Of a DNA stretch of 64,000 nt, positions 53,553 to 63,235 are shown in pieces. Under the pieces are notes generated by a model. That model worked only from the letters and a program-made list of their open reading frames with translations. It had not been told where the DNA came from and ran no database searches. The DNA comes from Symbiodinium sp. CCMP2592 (taxonomy: Eukaryota > Sar > Dinophyceae > Suessiales > Symbiodiniaceae). Numbering within the stretch: position 1 is the stretch's first letter; every line of letters begins with the position of its first letter. The position numbers and the translations under genes are program-made. The DNA lies in the NCBI GenBank assembly GCA_905221615.1, contig CAJNDT010005556.1, positions 1,389,779-1,453,778 of the forward strand, written 5' to 3'.

Positions 53553-53798
53553 ATGAGTCTGGCCAGCAGAAGGCTCGAACACCTCGTCCTTGATATGACT
53601 TTGCTGCCAAATCCTCTCCGAGTCTCCAATTATCAAGAAGGAGATCTGGTGGGGAGGGTCAAAAGCTGGCTGGCTGTGATCGAGAAACCCAAGCAGCTCT
53701 GCAAAACTGTTCTGGAACGCTGGGCCTGGTTCGCCTCTGTTACTTGGGAGAACAAAAGACTGGCCGCCATGGAACCTTCATCTTCAGATTCCGAATGA
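53553..53798 (+). CDS. Small 81-residue open frame, unknown function
   Basis: ATG follows TAG directly (CCCTAGATGAGT), which could also be an AG acceptor site. The product is basic and helical (GDLVGRVKSWLAVIEKPKQL, TVLERWAWFASVTWENKRLA) and ends in an acidic Ser tail, EPSSSDSE. Not recognised. With 52379-53187 it could be exons of one captured gene. Confidence 0.35.
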   Translation: MSLASRRLEHLVLDMTLLPNPLRVSNYQEGDLVGRVKSWLAVIEKPKQLCKTVLERWAWFASVTWENKRLAAMEPSSSDSE

Positions 53799-54263
53799 GG
53801 ACAGCGGCATGGAGCTGCAAAAGGAGAGGTGTCCGACCCTGAACAACAAATCCTTAAAGCGCCGGGAGCCCCAAGCCCTGAAACCCCTACAAACCCTGAC
53901 GCCACGAACCCCAACTCCCGAAACCTCTTCTTCACCCTGAAAACAAGACCCCGTAAAGCCGAGCGCCCCAAGCCTTGAAACCCCTAAAACACCCTGAAAC
54001 CTCCTCACCCTGAACACAGCACCCCTACAAGCCGAGAGCCCCAAGCCCTTCCCAAAACCGAATAACAGACCAGAGCCGGTTTAGGGTTAGGGCTTAAGAT
54101 TGTTTGCTGGTTTTTGGGTTCGCCGAAGGTCGAAGGGTTGGTAGATTAGGATTGAGAGCTTTGAGTCTCAGCTTCCGGGCTTAAACGTTAGTGCATATAG
54201 GGTTGAAGGCGTCTTATATGTAGCCCAGGGCACGCGAGCCCCCATAACGTTTGTAAGTATGTG

Positions 54264-54277
54264 TGACATATATGTCA
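54264..54277. promoter_or_regulatory. Perfect 14 bp palindrome
   Basis: TGACATATATGTCA lies just before coding sequence resumes; TGACATGTTTT follows twice (54285, 54313). It might mark the end of the inserted segment; function unknown. Confidence 0.3.
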
Positions 54278-54311
54278 GCGTAAATGACATGTTTTGTTCT
54301 GTCTATGTTAA

Positions 54312-55186
54312 CTGACATGTTTTTGGGCCTGGAACGCAAAACACGTCGAACAGAGGGTCCTGGATATAATTCGGGAGAATGCTGAGCATCCGAACCTGAT
54401 CGCGCACGCCAGGCATATTCTGGCGAACATCCTTGATGCCAAGGATGCAGGAATCAGGTCCATTGCTGTTCACGTAGTTTGCAAGGCCAACAGACACAGA
54501 TCTGTTGCGTCGGGTATCCTTACCCATGCAATGCTCTTGGAGCTGGTGCCGGACTGCTCTATTAGCCTCACCCACATGAGCGCGGCAAATAGCTGGCCGT
54601 ATATGGGGCCAAAGGCGTGCAAGGGACAGTGCCCCAGGTGCTTGCACCGCTCCCCGGGCGTCGTCGAGGAGGTCAGCGAGCTCGTGAAGGTTTTCGTTGA
54701 CGCCGTCCGCACAGCCGGACCGGAGGACAACGAGTGTATTCTTGTTGTTGAACCACGGTGTGCACGCCCCGAAGATCAGCCTACATATGCTGAGAGGTAC
54801 CATGAGCGCATGCTCACCGAGGGCCGCATACCGGCACCGGTGACAGGTGTGGGACCCCTTGACAGGCCTCCCAATACGGGAGAGACAGCATTCCAGGCCG
54901 CCACTCGCATGGGCCTGGCAGGCAAGACCCACACACAGTATGTGGCGAAATACGATCCGGATTCGCTCACTGCAGCCATGAACCGTGCACAGGGCACAGA
55001 CCCTGGTGGCCGCCTACCTTCGGTTACCTTTAGCTTGGGAGCTAATCCTTCTTCGGGTTCAGGTAGCGCTAGCGTAGGTGCAACGGCCAAGGGCGCAGCG
55101 ACCCCCACAGCGGGACCGAAAAACACACCGCAGCCGCCCCCGGCAAAGACCGGCGGAGCGCAGGAGCGTGCAGACGCCGACAGGTT
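54312..55186 (+). pseudogene. Pol segment with RapZ-C-like module
   Basis: The open frame starts after a stop at about 54309 and reads WNAKHVEQRVLDIIRENAEH, then IRSIAVHVVCKANRHRSVAS (about 54453-54512) and a Cys-bearing part (KACKGQCPRCLHRSP). The strand, C-x5-R-S loop and following helix resemble the C-terminal domain of RapZ/YvcJ proteins (GGxHRSV motif). The spacing C-K-A-N-R-H-R-S also fits a phosphatase-type C-x5-R loop. Similar modules occur in Symbiodinium copia polyproteins as I recall; activity is unproven. A Pro/Ala/Gly-rich linker follows. A one-base frameshift at about 55185 moves the reading into a coiled-coil segment; the frame here ends at 55250. Confidence 0.6.
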
Positions 55187-55786
55187 CGCAAGCTCGAGGC
55201 TGAGGTACACGACCTCACTGATGCGAATCGCTGCCAAGAAAGCACTATAAGTGACTTGAGGAAAGCCCTGCACGATGTGAAACGCCAGCGCGATAATGCG
55301 CTTGACAGACTGGACGACATGCGTCACAGGGCAGAAGACGCTGAGAGCCGGGCCGATAGGGCCGATAGGGCCGAGGCGGAGCTGCATAGCATCACGACGC
55401 GCTCCAGATCGCGTCGCAGGCGGAGGGATAGTACCTCCTCAGATCGGAGTCACCGTCGCCACCGCACCCGGGAGCGGGACCGCACCAGAGAGCGGAGGAT
55501 GGACTCCAGACCTCGGGATAGGTCCGAGGCGCCGACCCGACAGCGCCTTTCCAGATGGGGTCGCAATCGCCCAGCCCCGGAAGGCCGCGAAGCAGATCGG
55601 GACACAGTTCCCGAGCGCCGGAACCCACGTCCCTCTGCACCCAGGGGCAATCTCGGAAGACGCCCACCGCGCTTCCGAGGAAGTTCAGGCAGTGCTGGCT
55701 ATCACAGGATGCCAGATCGTGAGAATCCACACCGCCCGATGACGCAGCGGGAGGCATGGTGGTACTTCCACGGCGATAGGCCGTCG
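55187..55786 (+). pseudogene. Pol segment: coiled coil and Arg/Ser/Asp-rich region
   Basis: In this frame the protein reads RKLEAEVHDLTDANRCQEST, then LRKALHDVKRQRDNALDRLD, a clear heptad coiled coil. Next comes an Arg/Ser/Asp-rich stretch (TRSRSRRRRRDSTSSDRSHR) of about 130 residues, likely a nucleic-acid-binding or multimerisation linker. At about 55786 a one-base shift leads into the integrase frame (GEWTDAEWADFRRQFPKPP). Confidence 0.65.
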
Positions 55787-58690
55787 GTGAGTGGACAGAT
55801 GCGGAGTGGGCCGACTTCCGCCGCCAGTTCCCTAAGCCACCGGCACCGGGCCAGGGCAAGCTCGTGGAGATTGACGACAGGATCTTCTCCATCGACGTGG
55901 GAGCCATCGAGCTCAGCCCCGACACAGGTTTCGGGTGGAACAGACGCATTGTTTTCCCGGACTTCCCTGACGGCGTGCTCACCTCCATATTTGAGGTGTT
56001 GAACGAGAAGCCTGCGCCAGCGTGCTGGATCGGTCCATATGCACCGAGGCGCTTCTGGGCTGGTGATAAAAATCACCATGAGCTAAGCGAACGGCACGAC
56101 ATAAAGTGCACTGTGGTCACCCGCCACACAGGCCGTTCGTACAAGCCTACGGGGAGGCTACGGGACATAGATCCCATAGGGTATTTGTTCTCCCATCCGG
56201 ACCCCGCGGACGGCTCCAGTTGGACATATGAAGGCACATGCCACCCACCGGCGTCGGAGTCCGACAGAGTGCCCACCGAAACCGGTGGAGCTGATCAGCC
56301 CTGTCCGACGCAGGAGCCCACGGAAGACGGCGCATACGTCGCGCTTTGGGTCTTTCCCTTGGCGTTTGACTCAAGCACGGTGCCACATCAGATCGAGGAC
56401 ACAGAATCCTTGAGTGCAGTGTACAACCCGGGCACAGACCCGCGGGCATCGACAGTTGCTGCCTCCGCCGGCCCGGGCACAGCCCCGGAGGGTGACGTTT
56501 CACTCATGGAGACGGACGGAGATGAGCGCGATGCAGCATACATGGCCGTCTGCAGTGGGGAGTGGGTAGGACAAGCCAGCCAGGTTTCGTTTCCAAGTCC
56601 CGATCCTTTAGAAGACCTTCCCCACGGTAGCAGCGCAGCCTCTGGGCCCTCAACCGCTAGCTTAAAGAAGCTTAGCAAGTCCCAGTCGAAGCACCTCATT
56701 TCAAGCCTTACCGAAATGGTAGCTGGGGATGCAGTGCTTAAGGCAATTGTGTATAACGCTGCCATGCACGAAGCTGATCACTTGATAAGACTGACCGAAC
56801 CCTCGGCACAGGTCCTCGCGAGCGTGATCAGCGAGAGGCAGAACGGGCCACCGGGCCTCGTGGTTGCCAGGTTTGAGACTTCCACCGAGGAGTTGTGTTT
56901 GGAGCTTGAGTGTGTAGCCGACACCCTCAACATTCCGATCATATTGGTCACACCGAACGGCTATCCAATGCTTGAGGACACTGTTACCTTGAGGGGAGAT
57001 ATGCATATTTCAGGTATAGGCCCGGAGATTGAGAAAGCCTTGGATACATTCCAAGCGTGGACAGAGTCTTACGGGTATATCCCCCGTAGCTACGTTGATA
57101 CGGATAGTACTGACTTTTGGAACCTTTGTCGTACCATTTCAGAGGAGTACTACATCAACGCATTTAGTCGAACTTGCTTTGTCGGCGACGCCCAGGACAC
57201 AGATCCTGAGGACATCAGCGAAGCAGAGCTGGTGCCCGACGCTGAGATGCCTCAGCGAGGTGTCCATGATGAAATGGACAATGCCGGTGGCGCACTGACG
57301 CCCGAGGAAAGAGAACGCCTCATTCTGGAACAATTTCCGTTTCCAGGAACTCCGAACACAGAGGCGGAGCGCCGAGCGGCGTGGAGATCGTTACCGCAAC
57401 GAGTCCGGGTAGCTATAAGGCGCCTGCGCCGATCGTTTGGCCATCTGCCAAACGCAGTCCTGACACAGGTTCTGAAGCAGGCCCGGGCGAGCAAAGATTT
57501 CATCGCCGCTGCCGGACTTTACAAGTGTAAGGTCTGCCTGGACACAGCTCCAGTGCCCAGGCATCACCCAGTCGCTGGGGATAGCGTGTTTCCAAAGGAA
57601 TTCAATCATACGATAGGTATGGATGCGCTCGAAGTCAAGGACTTCTTCGGAAATCGCTATACTGCTGTCAATATAGTCGACATGGGAACCAGCTTCCAGC
57701 AAATTGTGCTTGTGAAATCTGGAGGGGGCAACCCAAGTGCCCGCCAGTGTGTGAAATGCCTGATCGACAGGTGGATCAGCTGGGCTGGACATCCCAAAGT
57801 CATAACTACTGACAGAGGGACGCATTTCAGAGGAGAATTTTCAGAGTATCTGGCACAGCATGGTATAATCCATAAGAATGCCCCTCTCGAGAGCCCGCAG
57901 ACCATCGGAAAGGTCGAGCGCCATGGTGGTCTTGCCAAGGCCATCATTAGGAAGGTCGCGCAGGAGGCTCAGCCCTCGAATATCGAGGAGATGGAGGCGG
58001 TCGTTACCGAGAGTGTTACTACTAAGAACGAGCTTAGTAGACACCAAGGGTTTAGCCCAGCACAACATGTGTTGGGAAAGCAGCCTCGAACGCCAGGTTC
58101 CGTGCTAGATGAATCCGAAAGCCTTGGTACATTGTTCACCAAGTATGACGAGACGAGCGTATACTACGTTCGGCACAGAGCACGGCAGGAAGCCAAAAAG
58201 GCTTTTGTTCATTTAGAGACCTCTCGCAAAGTGGCTAAAGCGTTACAGCGTAATGCAGCCCCTCTAGACACCGACTATAAGGTCGGTGATTTAGTTATCT
58301 ACCGTCGAGGCAACGTCCCTGGCAGCCCAGGTGTCGTATGGTCCACGGTTAGCCGCGTCATAGGACGCGAGGCAGAGAATGCGTACTGGGTATTACACGA
58401 GAATATCCCTGTACTAGTGAACGCTAGGAAGATGCGCCCAGCTGATGAAGTCGAAGTTGCAGCGCATCGCGTTTTGGCAGGCGAACCAGTGCTTCCGGAA
58501 GCCATTGTACATGGGCCGGAACAAAGGTTCCAGGATGAACGCGCAGCGGACCCGGTCACAGCACCGGCGACACCACGCCCAGTGGCCGTAGCTGCCCCTC
58601 TTACACCGGCGGTCGCGTCTGATGTGCCTATGCCAGCACCATCGACGCCGGCGGTGATGCCCGGCACACCGATGCCAGCACCATCCTACT
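55787..58690 (+). pseudogene. Integrase part of Pol
   Basis: Cuts and joins element DNA into the host chromosome. The frame is open to a stop at 58716, but homology leaves it near 58690. The first ~500 residues after 55864 are an uncharacterised region. A zinc-binding N-terminal patch reads FGHLPNAVLTQVLKQA to KCKVC. The catalytic core has D587 (GMDALEV, 57622), D650 (TTDRGTHF, 57811) and E685 (GKVERHGG, 57916), spacing D-x62-D-x34-E (numbered from 55864). YKVGDLVIYRRGNVPG marks the C-terminal SH3-like domain. It ends in Pro/Ala repeats (PMPAPSTPA). In the second repeat an extra base (about 58688) shifts the frame into the next segment. Confidence 0.9.
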
Positions 58691-59012
58691 CCCGCGAGGT
58701 TTCGCGCCAAAGATAAGACGGGCGAAACCGCTCGGTCGCGATCACCAGTAGGAGGCCGTGATGACGCACTAGTTGCGGAAGAGCTTGATCAAGTAGAGAT
58801 CATGGCAAGAGGCCTGTTAGATGCTCAGGGTTTTTCCCCAGATGAGTGTCTGGCCCTCCTTCGCGCTTTTGACCGCGACCGACGCGAGGCATACACGCGC
58901 CCGCTCCTGGATGATGGAGATCCCGGGAGCATAGCCCTCGCGGTAGGTGTATATCGACACGGTGGTCTTGTTGGTGTCTCCGGACCGACGCGTGAGAGGC
59001 CGTCGTTCGCTA
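58691..59012 (+). pseudogene. Linker and N-terminal part of the 2OG-like domain
   Basis: Reads ARFRAKDKTGETARSRSPVG, an acidic helix (ALVAEELDQVEIMARGLLDA), FSPDECLALLRAFDRDRREA, then ALAVGVYRHGGLVGVSGPTR. The last block is the N-terminal strand region preceding the HxD motif in related polyproteins as I recall them. The frame shifts by one base near 59010; the listed ORF past that point (to 59125) is out of frame. Confidence 0.6.
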
Positions 59013-59440
59013 TATGTACCTCAACCACTATCTCTTGCATCACAGTATGCAAGCCGGACACAACAACCCACAGTGGAGTAGCGTTCAGCTTACCAACAGA
59101 GGCGCAGAGGCCCATAGAGACCTAGCGAACACTCCTGGCTCGTTTAACTACACTATAGGTGTGGGCGAGTATCGTGGAGGCGGTCTATGGGTGGAAGAAG
59201 CCACGGGTACAACTCCCGTGCGTGTTCAGAACGCGACAATGCATGGCACCGTCCATGATACTAAGAACAAGGTTCTTAAGTTTCGCCCAAAGGACGTGCA
59301 CATGGTCGCGCCGTTCGTAGGAGAGCGGTATAGTATTTCTGCATACACAGTGAGTGATCTTGGCAAGCTGTCTAAAGATGACATACAGCTTTTGTCGGAT
59401 CTTGGCTATCCCATATACAAGGATACGCCGAAGTCTTTTG
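59013..59440 (+). pseudogene. 2OG-Fe(II)-oxygenase-like domain in Pol
   Basis: Contains the full signature of the 2-oxoglutarate/Fe(II) double-stranded beta-helix fold: H-R-D at 59113-59121 (EAHRDLANTPG), then GVGEYRGGGLWVEEA, a distal His at 59299-59301 (KDVHMVAPF) and Arg-x-Ser at 59326-59334 (GERYSISAYT). Spacing is HxD, 59 residues, H, 8 residues, RxS. These are the family's iron ligands and 2-oxoglutarate anchor. Whether it hydroxylates protein or nucleic acid cannot be told from sequence. It directly precedes a DUF488 domain in the same frame. Confidence 0.6.
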
Positions 59441-59870
59441 GTAGAAAGAGCGATGGGATCTACACCATGGGTCATTCGGATCTACCTATCGAAACGTTTA
59501 TGGAACGCATTCATGAATACGGGATCAAGGAAATCGTTGACTGTAGGAGTCACCCGTATAGCGTTCGACATCCACAATACAATTGTGATGAGCTTTCTGC
59601 CACATGCTTTGCAAAAGGAGTTGTGTACAGTCACGCCCCCGAGTTAGGCAATAGAAACCGGGGCGGGATTGAGGCCAACCTGCAGACAGACCAGGGGCTC
59701 TGTACGATCGCTAGGATAGTTAGCGAGTCTCACGACGATTTTCACCGGACACTTCTCTTGTGTTCGGAGGCCAGTTGGCGGCGATGCCATCGGCGAAATA
59801 TCGCCCAGCACCTATGGCTCGAGCACTCGAAACTCGCGGAGCACATACGTGCTAACGGACTGCCAGAGGC
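59441..59870 (+). pseudogene. DUF488 domain in Pol
   Basis: Matches the DUF488 pattern as I know it: IYTMGHSDLPIETFMERIHE (G-H-S at about 59470), GIKEIVDCRSHPYSVRHPQY (D-x-R), GVVYSHAPELGNRNRGG, then TLLLCSEASWRRCHRRNIAQ (LLC-E...CHR). Bacterial and archaeal DUF488 proteins are small and of unknown function. Finding one as part of a copia polyprotein is unusual. Same frame as the 2OG-like domain; a one-base shift at about 59870 then leads into the reverse transcriptase frame, while this frame runs out-of-frame to 60099. Confidence 0.8.
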
Positions 59871-59876
59871 CCATCC

Positions 59877-61149
59877 GTGTCACTACGCCCTGAGGAGGAC
59901 GACGGACTGGCAGCAGCATCGCACACAGCTGCGATTGGCGCGACGACGCCAGCAGCTGAGCCCTCGGATGGTCGCGAGGCGGAATCCAAGGCCTTTGCTC
60001 TCACCCCTGATGGGGAAGATGCCTTCGGCTCTAATGTCGATGTTGGCTATATGGCTCCGCTATTGGACTATCACAAGGCCCCTGTGGAGGTGCAGTTAGG
60101 CCTGGACGCCGCGATGAAGACTGAGTGGCAGAAGTACACCGAGTTCAATGCGGTGGTCCCTTGCACAGACAAGGAGTTTAAGGAGCTTACAAAAGCCGGC
60201 CACGTGTGTATCCCCACCAAATGGGTTCTTACCGATAAGAACGAGCACCTAAAGGGGACAGCAGCATACACTCCCAAGTGGAAAGCACGCTTGGTCGCAT
60301 GTGGAAACTTCGAGCATATCTCGAATGAGGAGGATATTAGGGCAGATAGCCCCACGGCCGAGCCGGAAGGTATAGCCCTTCTGTGTTCATGGGCGGTTTC
60401 GTTGGCCCTGCGGCTCAAAGCAGCCGATATCACGAACGCATACTTCCAAGGGAAACCCCTTGAGCGCCTCCTCATCCTTCGGGTTCCCAAACACCCTAAG
60501 GGTGTGCCCGATGCAGAAATTCAGAGAGCCGGGTATATGATTGCCCGAGTCCCCGTGTACGGCACCACCGACGCGGGGCGGAACCTTTACCTCCGTATAA
60601 AGGAGAGTTGTAGAGAATTTGGCTTAAATGCCTCGCAAATTCTGTCAGCCCTGTATTATATTACAGGAGAGGGTGGTCGGTTGTGTGCTTGCTTGTGCAC
60701 CCACGTGGATGATTTCCTGTGGGCTGCTACAGCCGAAGGCGAGCCAGCTATCCAGAATCTGCTGGATAAGTTTAAGATCGGTCGCATAGAGACTGAGAAG
60801 TTCCGCTTCTGCGGACGCGAGTATGTGCAAAGCGCCGATGGGACCATCAGTATAAACTGTAGGGACAACACACGTGCAATTCGCCCGATCGATATACATA
60901 AATCGGAAAAGGGCTCGACTCCAGTCTCGAATGGCCAGCGCACAGCGCTGAGATCTGTCATAGGCTCGCTGGCCTGGGTGGCTCGCGCCACGAGACCTGA
61001 TCTTGCCTATAGGGTGAACGCCCTGCAGCAGCGCGTTACGACAGCCACGGTGGATACGCTCCGTGAAGCAAATCGCGTAGTAGCACTGGCGTTAGGAGAT
61101 GCGGATAGGCCGATCACGTACAGCGCTAAGTTATACCCTGGGGTCCAGG
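59877..61149 (+). pseudogene. Reverse transcriptase (RVT_2 type)
   Basis: Copies the element RNA into DNA. After an acidic linker the copia-type RT begins at MKTEWQKYTEFNAVVPC, then CIPTKWVLTDKNEH, KWKARLVACGNFE, the first catalytic Asp in LKAADITNAYFQGKPLE, YGTTDAGRNLYLRIKE, the VDD catalytic motif in CTHVDDFLWAA, and RSVIGSLAWVARATRPDLAY. All core motifs are intact. GTG at 59877 is only the first codon of the open stretch, not a real start. A one-base frameshift at about 61140-61150 (G-rich CCAGGGGATC) separates it from RNase H. The frame continues out-of-frame to 61313. Confidence 0.95.
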
Positions 61150-61798
61150 GGATCTGGCCGTTGTCACGTTTTGCGACGCTTCTTTCGCTGGAGAAGCGAA
61201 CCATAAGTCGCAGAGAGGCCGTTTCCACTATCTCACTTCCGCACAGTCGGCGGTGGACAAGAATGCGCCGACGCATGAGATGCACCTCATTTCGTTTTCC
61301 TCGTCCACCATGAAACGGGCTTGTCGAGCCACACTACAGTGTGAGGCTTACTCGTTGCAACACGCCATAGAACATGGAGATCGCATTCGAGCAGCTGTGC
61401 TCGAAGTACTTGGCAAACTGCCCCGGTCACAGAACTGGGAAGAAGTCGCAAAGAGATCGATGTTCCACCTGCAGTATACGGACTGCAGGTCCCTCTCGGA
61501 TCACTTGACAGCATCGATCCCAAAGTCTTGCGAGGATAAACGCCTTGCCATTGAGATGTCTGGACTCCGCCAAGGACTCTGGGAGGAGGACGAGCTAACG
61601 CATGTCCTGTACCACCCCTGTGGTGACGAGTTAAGATGGATACCGACGCATTTACAACTTGCGGATTGTCTCACTAAGAGTATGAAACCGCTTTTGATCA
61701 ATCACAGCATTGATCGCAATCTCGTACAGGTACTCGATGTGCCCGCGCAAGCCGCACAGAAACCGGAGAGTACCGAAAGCACTCCGCTTTACGATTGA
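61150..61798 (+). pseudogene. RNase H, end of Pol
   Basis: Removes RNA from the RNA-DNA hybrid during reverse transcription. The reading resumes at GDLAVVTFCDASFAG (D at 61175). It continues with ISFSSSTMKRACRATLQCEA (E at 61342), YTDCRSLSDHLTAS, and the copia-terminal motif LQLADCLTKSMKPLL. It ends at TGA 61796, 141 bases before the 3' LTR. Key acidic residues are present. Confidence 0.9.
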
Positions 61799-61927
61799 AG
61801 AACTCAGCCTTGAGCCTTGAGTCGCCGCACTCGGCTCGGTTGATCGTGCAAGCTCCCGGTATAATCCGGCGAGGAAGAGTTGGTCCAAAGCGACCAAAAT
61901 TCGAGCATGATTCGGACGTCACACTAC

Positions 61928-61939
61928 AGATAAGACGGG
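61928..61939 (+). promoter_or_regulatory. Polypurine tract
   Basis: AGATAAGACGGG directly precedes the 3' LTR; it is short and interrupted by T and C, but is in the required position for plus-strand priming. 61799-61927 between the stop codon and this tract shows no further coding sequence. Confidence 0.6.
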
Positions 61940-62103
61940 TGTGAAATTTCCCTGTCTTGCAATGCCGTGTTGACGTGTCCTCATGCGAGCGTAGTTTTTC
62001 ATGTCTAGCTTGAACGCTTCCTACGTGAAGACGTCTTGGGCTCGAACGCAAAAGAGGCTTTGTTTTGTGGTTGGACACTCTCGACCCCAGTTCCTGCTTC
62101 AAA
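61940..62103 (+). repeat. 3' LTR
   Basis: 164 bp, identical to the 5' LTR except for three transitions (161/164). Followed immediately by AGGGT, the target duplication. Confidence 0.93.
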
Positions 62104-62204
62104 AGGGTTTAGGGGTATAAATCCTGCATTACTTTAAGGACCCGAAACTATGGGAATTATGGTATACTCCTGATTATGGGTAGTGCAAGATTTATATCAT
62201 CAAC
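62104..62204. mobile_element. Right half of the split composite palindrome
   Basis: It resumes with AGGGTTTAGGGGTATAAATC and CTGCATTACTTTAAGGACCC, and closes with TGCAAGATTTATATCATCAAC. Joined to 43352-43451 it restores the composite layout seen at 10772-10960. Confidence 0.8.
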
Positions 62205-63160
62205 CCTGGAAGCTTAACCCCTCAAGACTCTCAACCTTCAAACCCTAATCCTTATAGGCCCAAACCTCAACCTAGAACTCGAACCACAAGAATCCAAACC
62301 CCTTTCACCCTGGCCAAAACCCTTACCTCCCCACCATCCTGATCCCTAGAACCCTAATCCCTGAGAGCCCAAAGCTTACACCCCAGGCCCTAGAACCCTA
62401 ACCACCCTAAACCCTATTAGAGATTCATCATACATAGCCCTTTAAAGAATCTAGAGTACCCCTATACCTACTAAACCCTAAACCCAAACCCCTAAACCCC
62501 AAGAAGCCCTTAATGCCCTAACCCCTAAAGCCCCGAAACCTCCAAACCCCTCAGATCCCTGCGTTGGCGCCATCCCGGAACTCCACAGCCCCAGGTGGAT
62601 CAACACATCTTCGGATCGTTTAGCAGCGCTGGGCACGCACACGGCTCCGATGCCCAGCATTCCGATTGGCTGGGCTCAGCGTTTGGGTGTAGGGTCTTGG
62701 GTTTAGGAGAGTTTGTGGTTTTCTCACTGTATCCTGCCAAAGCCTATCTGTCATTCTGGCGCGTCTCGAGCAGATTTCGTATTGTGGCTTAGGTTTGTTG
62801 CACAGCGCTTCAGAAGAGCATGGTTGTGACTGCGTTTAGTGGCTGCTTTCGTTTCAATGTATCTAAACCCTCAGACCTCTCCTCTAGACTGCCAGGTACG
62901 ACCTAAACCAAAGCCGACGCTTGGATGCTTCCAGGGACCCACAAAAAAGGCACCTCAACAGAAGTCCCGCAGGGTTTGGGCAGAAGAGTCCCTACAAGGG
63001 GGATTTCAGAAAGCTTACGGTTTAGAGTTTAGGGGCCTTTTTCCAGGGTTCTTTAGGGTTGTAGAGGGGTTTGGTTATTGGGAATTTCGGGTTCAGGGTT
63101 CCTTTAAGGGGGATTCCAGAAAGCCTTACATAATGTAGGTTTGCATAAGCCACTACGAGG
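62205..63160. other. Intergenic, CCCTAAA-like filler, no supported gene
   Basis: 62205-62560 is loose CCCTAAA-type sequence. 62560-63160 is mixed, with TTCCTTTAAGGGGGATTCCA words near 63100. Short frames (62595-62792, 62839-63138) are unrecognised. Confidence 0.5.
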
Positions 63161-63235
63161 ATGGTCGGGGGACTTAGTAAGTCCTAATTGGGGATATGGT
63201 ACAACACCACCATGAAGTAAGTCCCCCGACCCATG
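63160..63235. mobile_element. Short palindrome, GACTTAGTAAG family
   Basis: Left GGTCGGGGGACTTAGTAAGT and right ATGAAGTAAGTCCCCCGACC, total about 76 bp. This is an internally deleted relative of the element at 10017-10238. Confidence 0.6.

Larger units (their letters stand above)
47922..54311. other. 6.4 kb interruption inside the retrotransposon
   Basis: No retroviral coding sequence is visible here. It contains host-like repeats: TTTAGGG filler at 48766-49510, a 38 bp tandem duplication at 49322-49398 and two blocks of a 117 bp repeat. It also has a GC-rich patch at 50855-50960 and gene-like fragments between 52379 and 53798. The coding sequence on the left ends EQRDRTKHVGSNPD and resumes on the right with NAKHVEQRVLDIIREN. 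The breakpoints are therefore near 47890-47925 and 54305-54335, but I see no clear target duplication. It may be a nested insertion, captured host DNA or a very long intron. A 164-codon minus-strand frame at 48168-48662 is unrecognised. Confidence 0.7.
43452..62103 (+). mobile_element. Ty1/copia-type LTR retrotransposon, 18.65 kb
   Basis: Bounded by 164 bp direct LTRs (43452-43615 and 61940-62103) and flanked by AGGGT at 43447-43451 and 62104-62108. Protein order is Gag, zinc knuckle, protease-like region, integrase, reverse transcriptase, RNase H. Integrase upstream of reverse transcriptase defines the copia type. It is over three times the usual copia length (about 5 kb). This is due to a 6.4 kb interruption (47922-54311) and extra domains (RapZ-C-like, 2OG-Fe(II)-like, DUF488). 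The three LTR differences point to a fairly recent insertion. A stop-bearing 108 bp insertion in gag and about seven single-base frameshifts mean this copy cannot make the full polyprotein as sequenced. Confidence 0.95.

Noticed and set aside
54776..55988. Long minus-strand open frames opposite the Pol segment
   Set aside because: They are the shadow of GC-rich coding sequence; the plus strand carries the coiled coil and leads into integrase.
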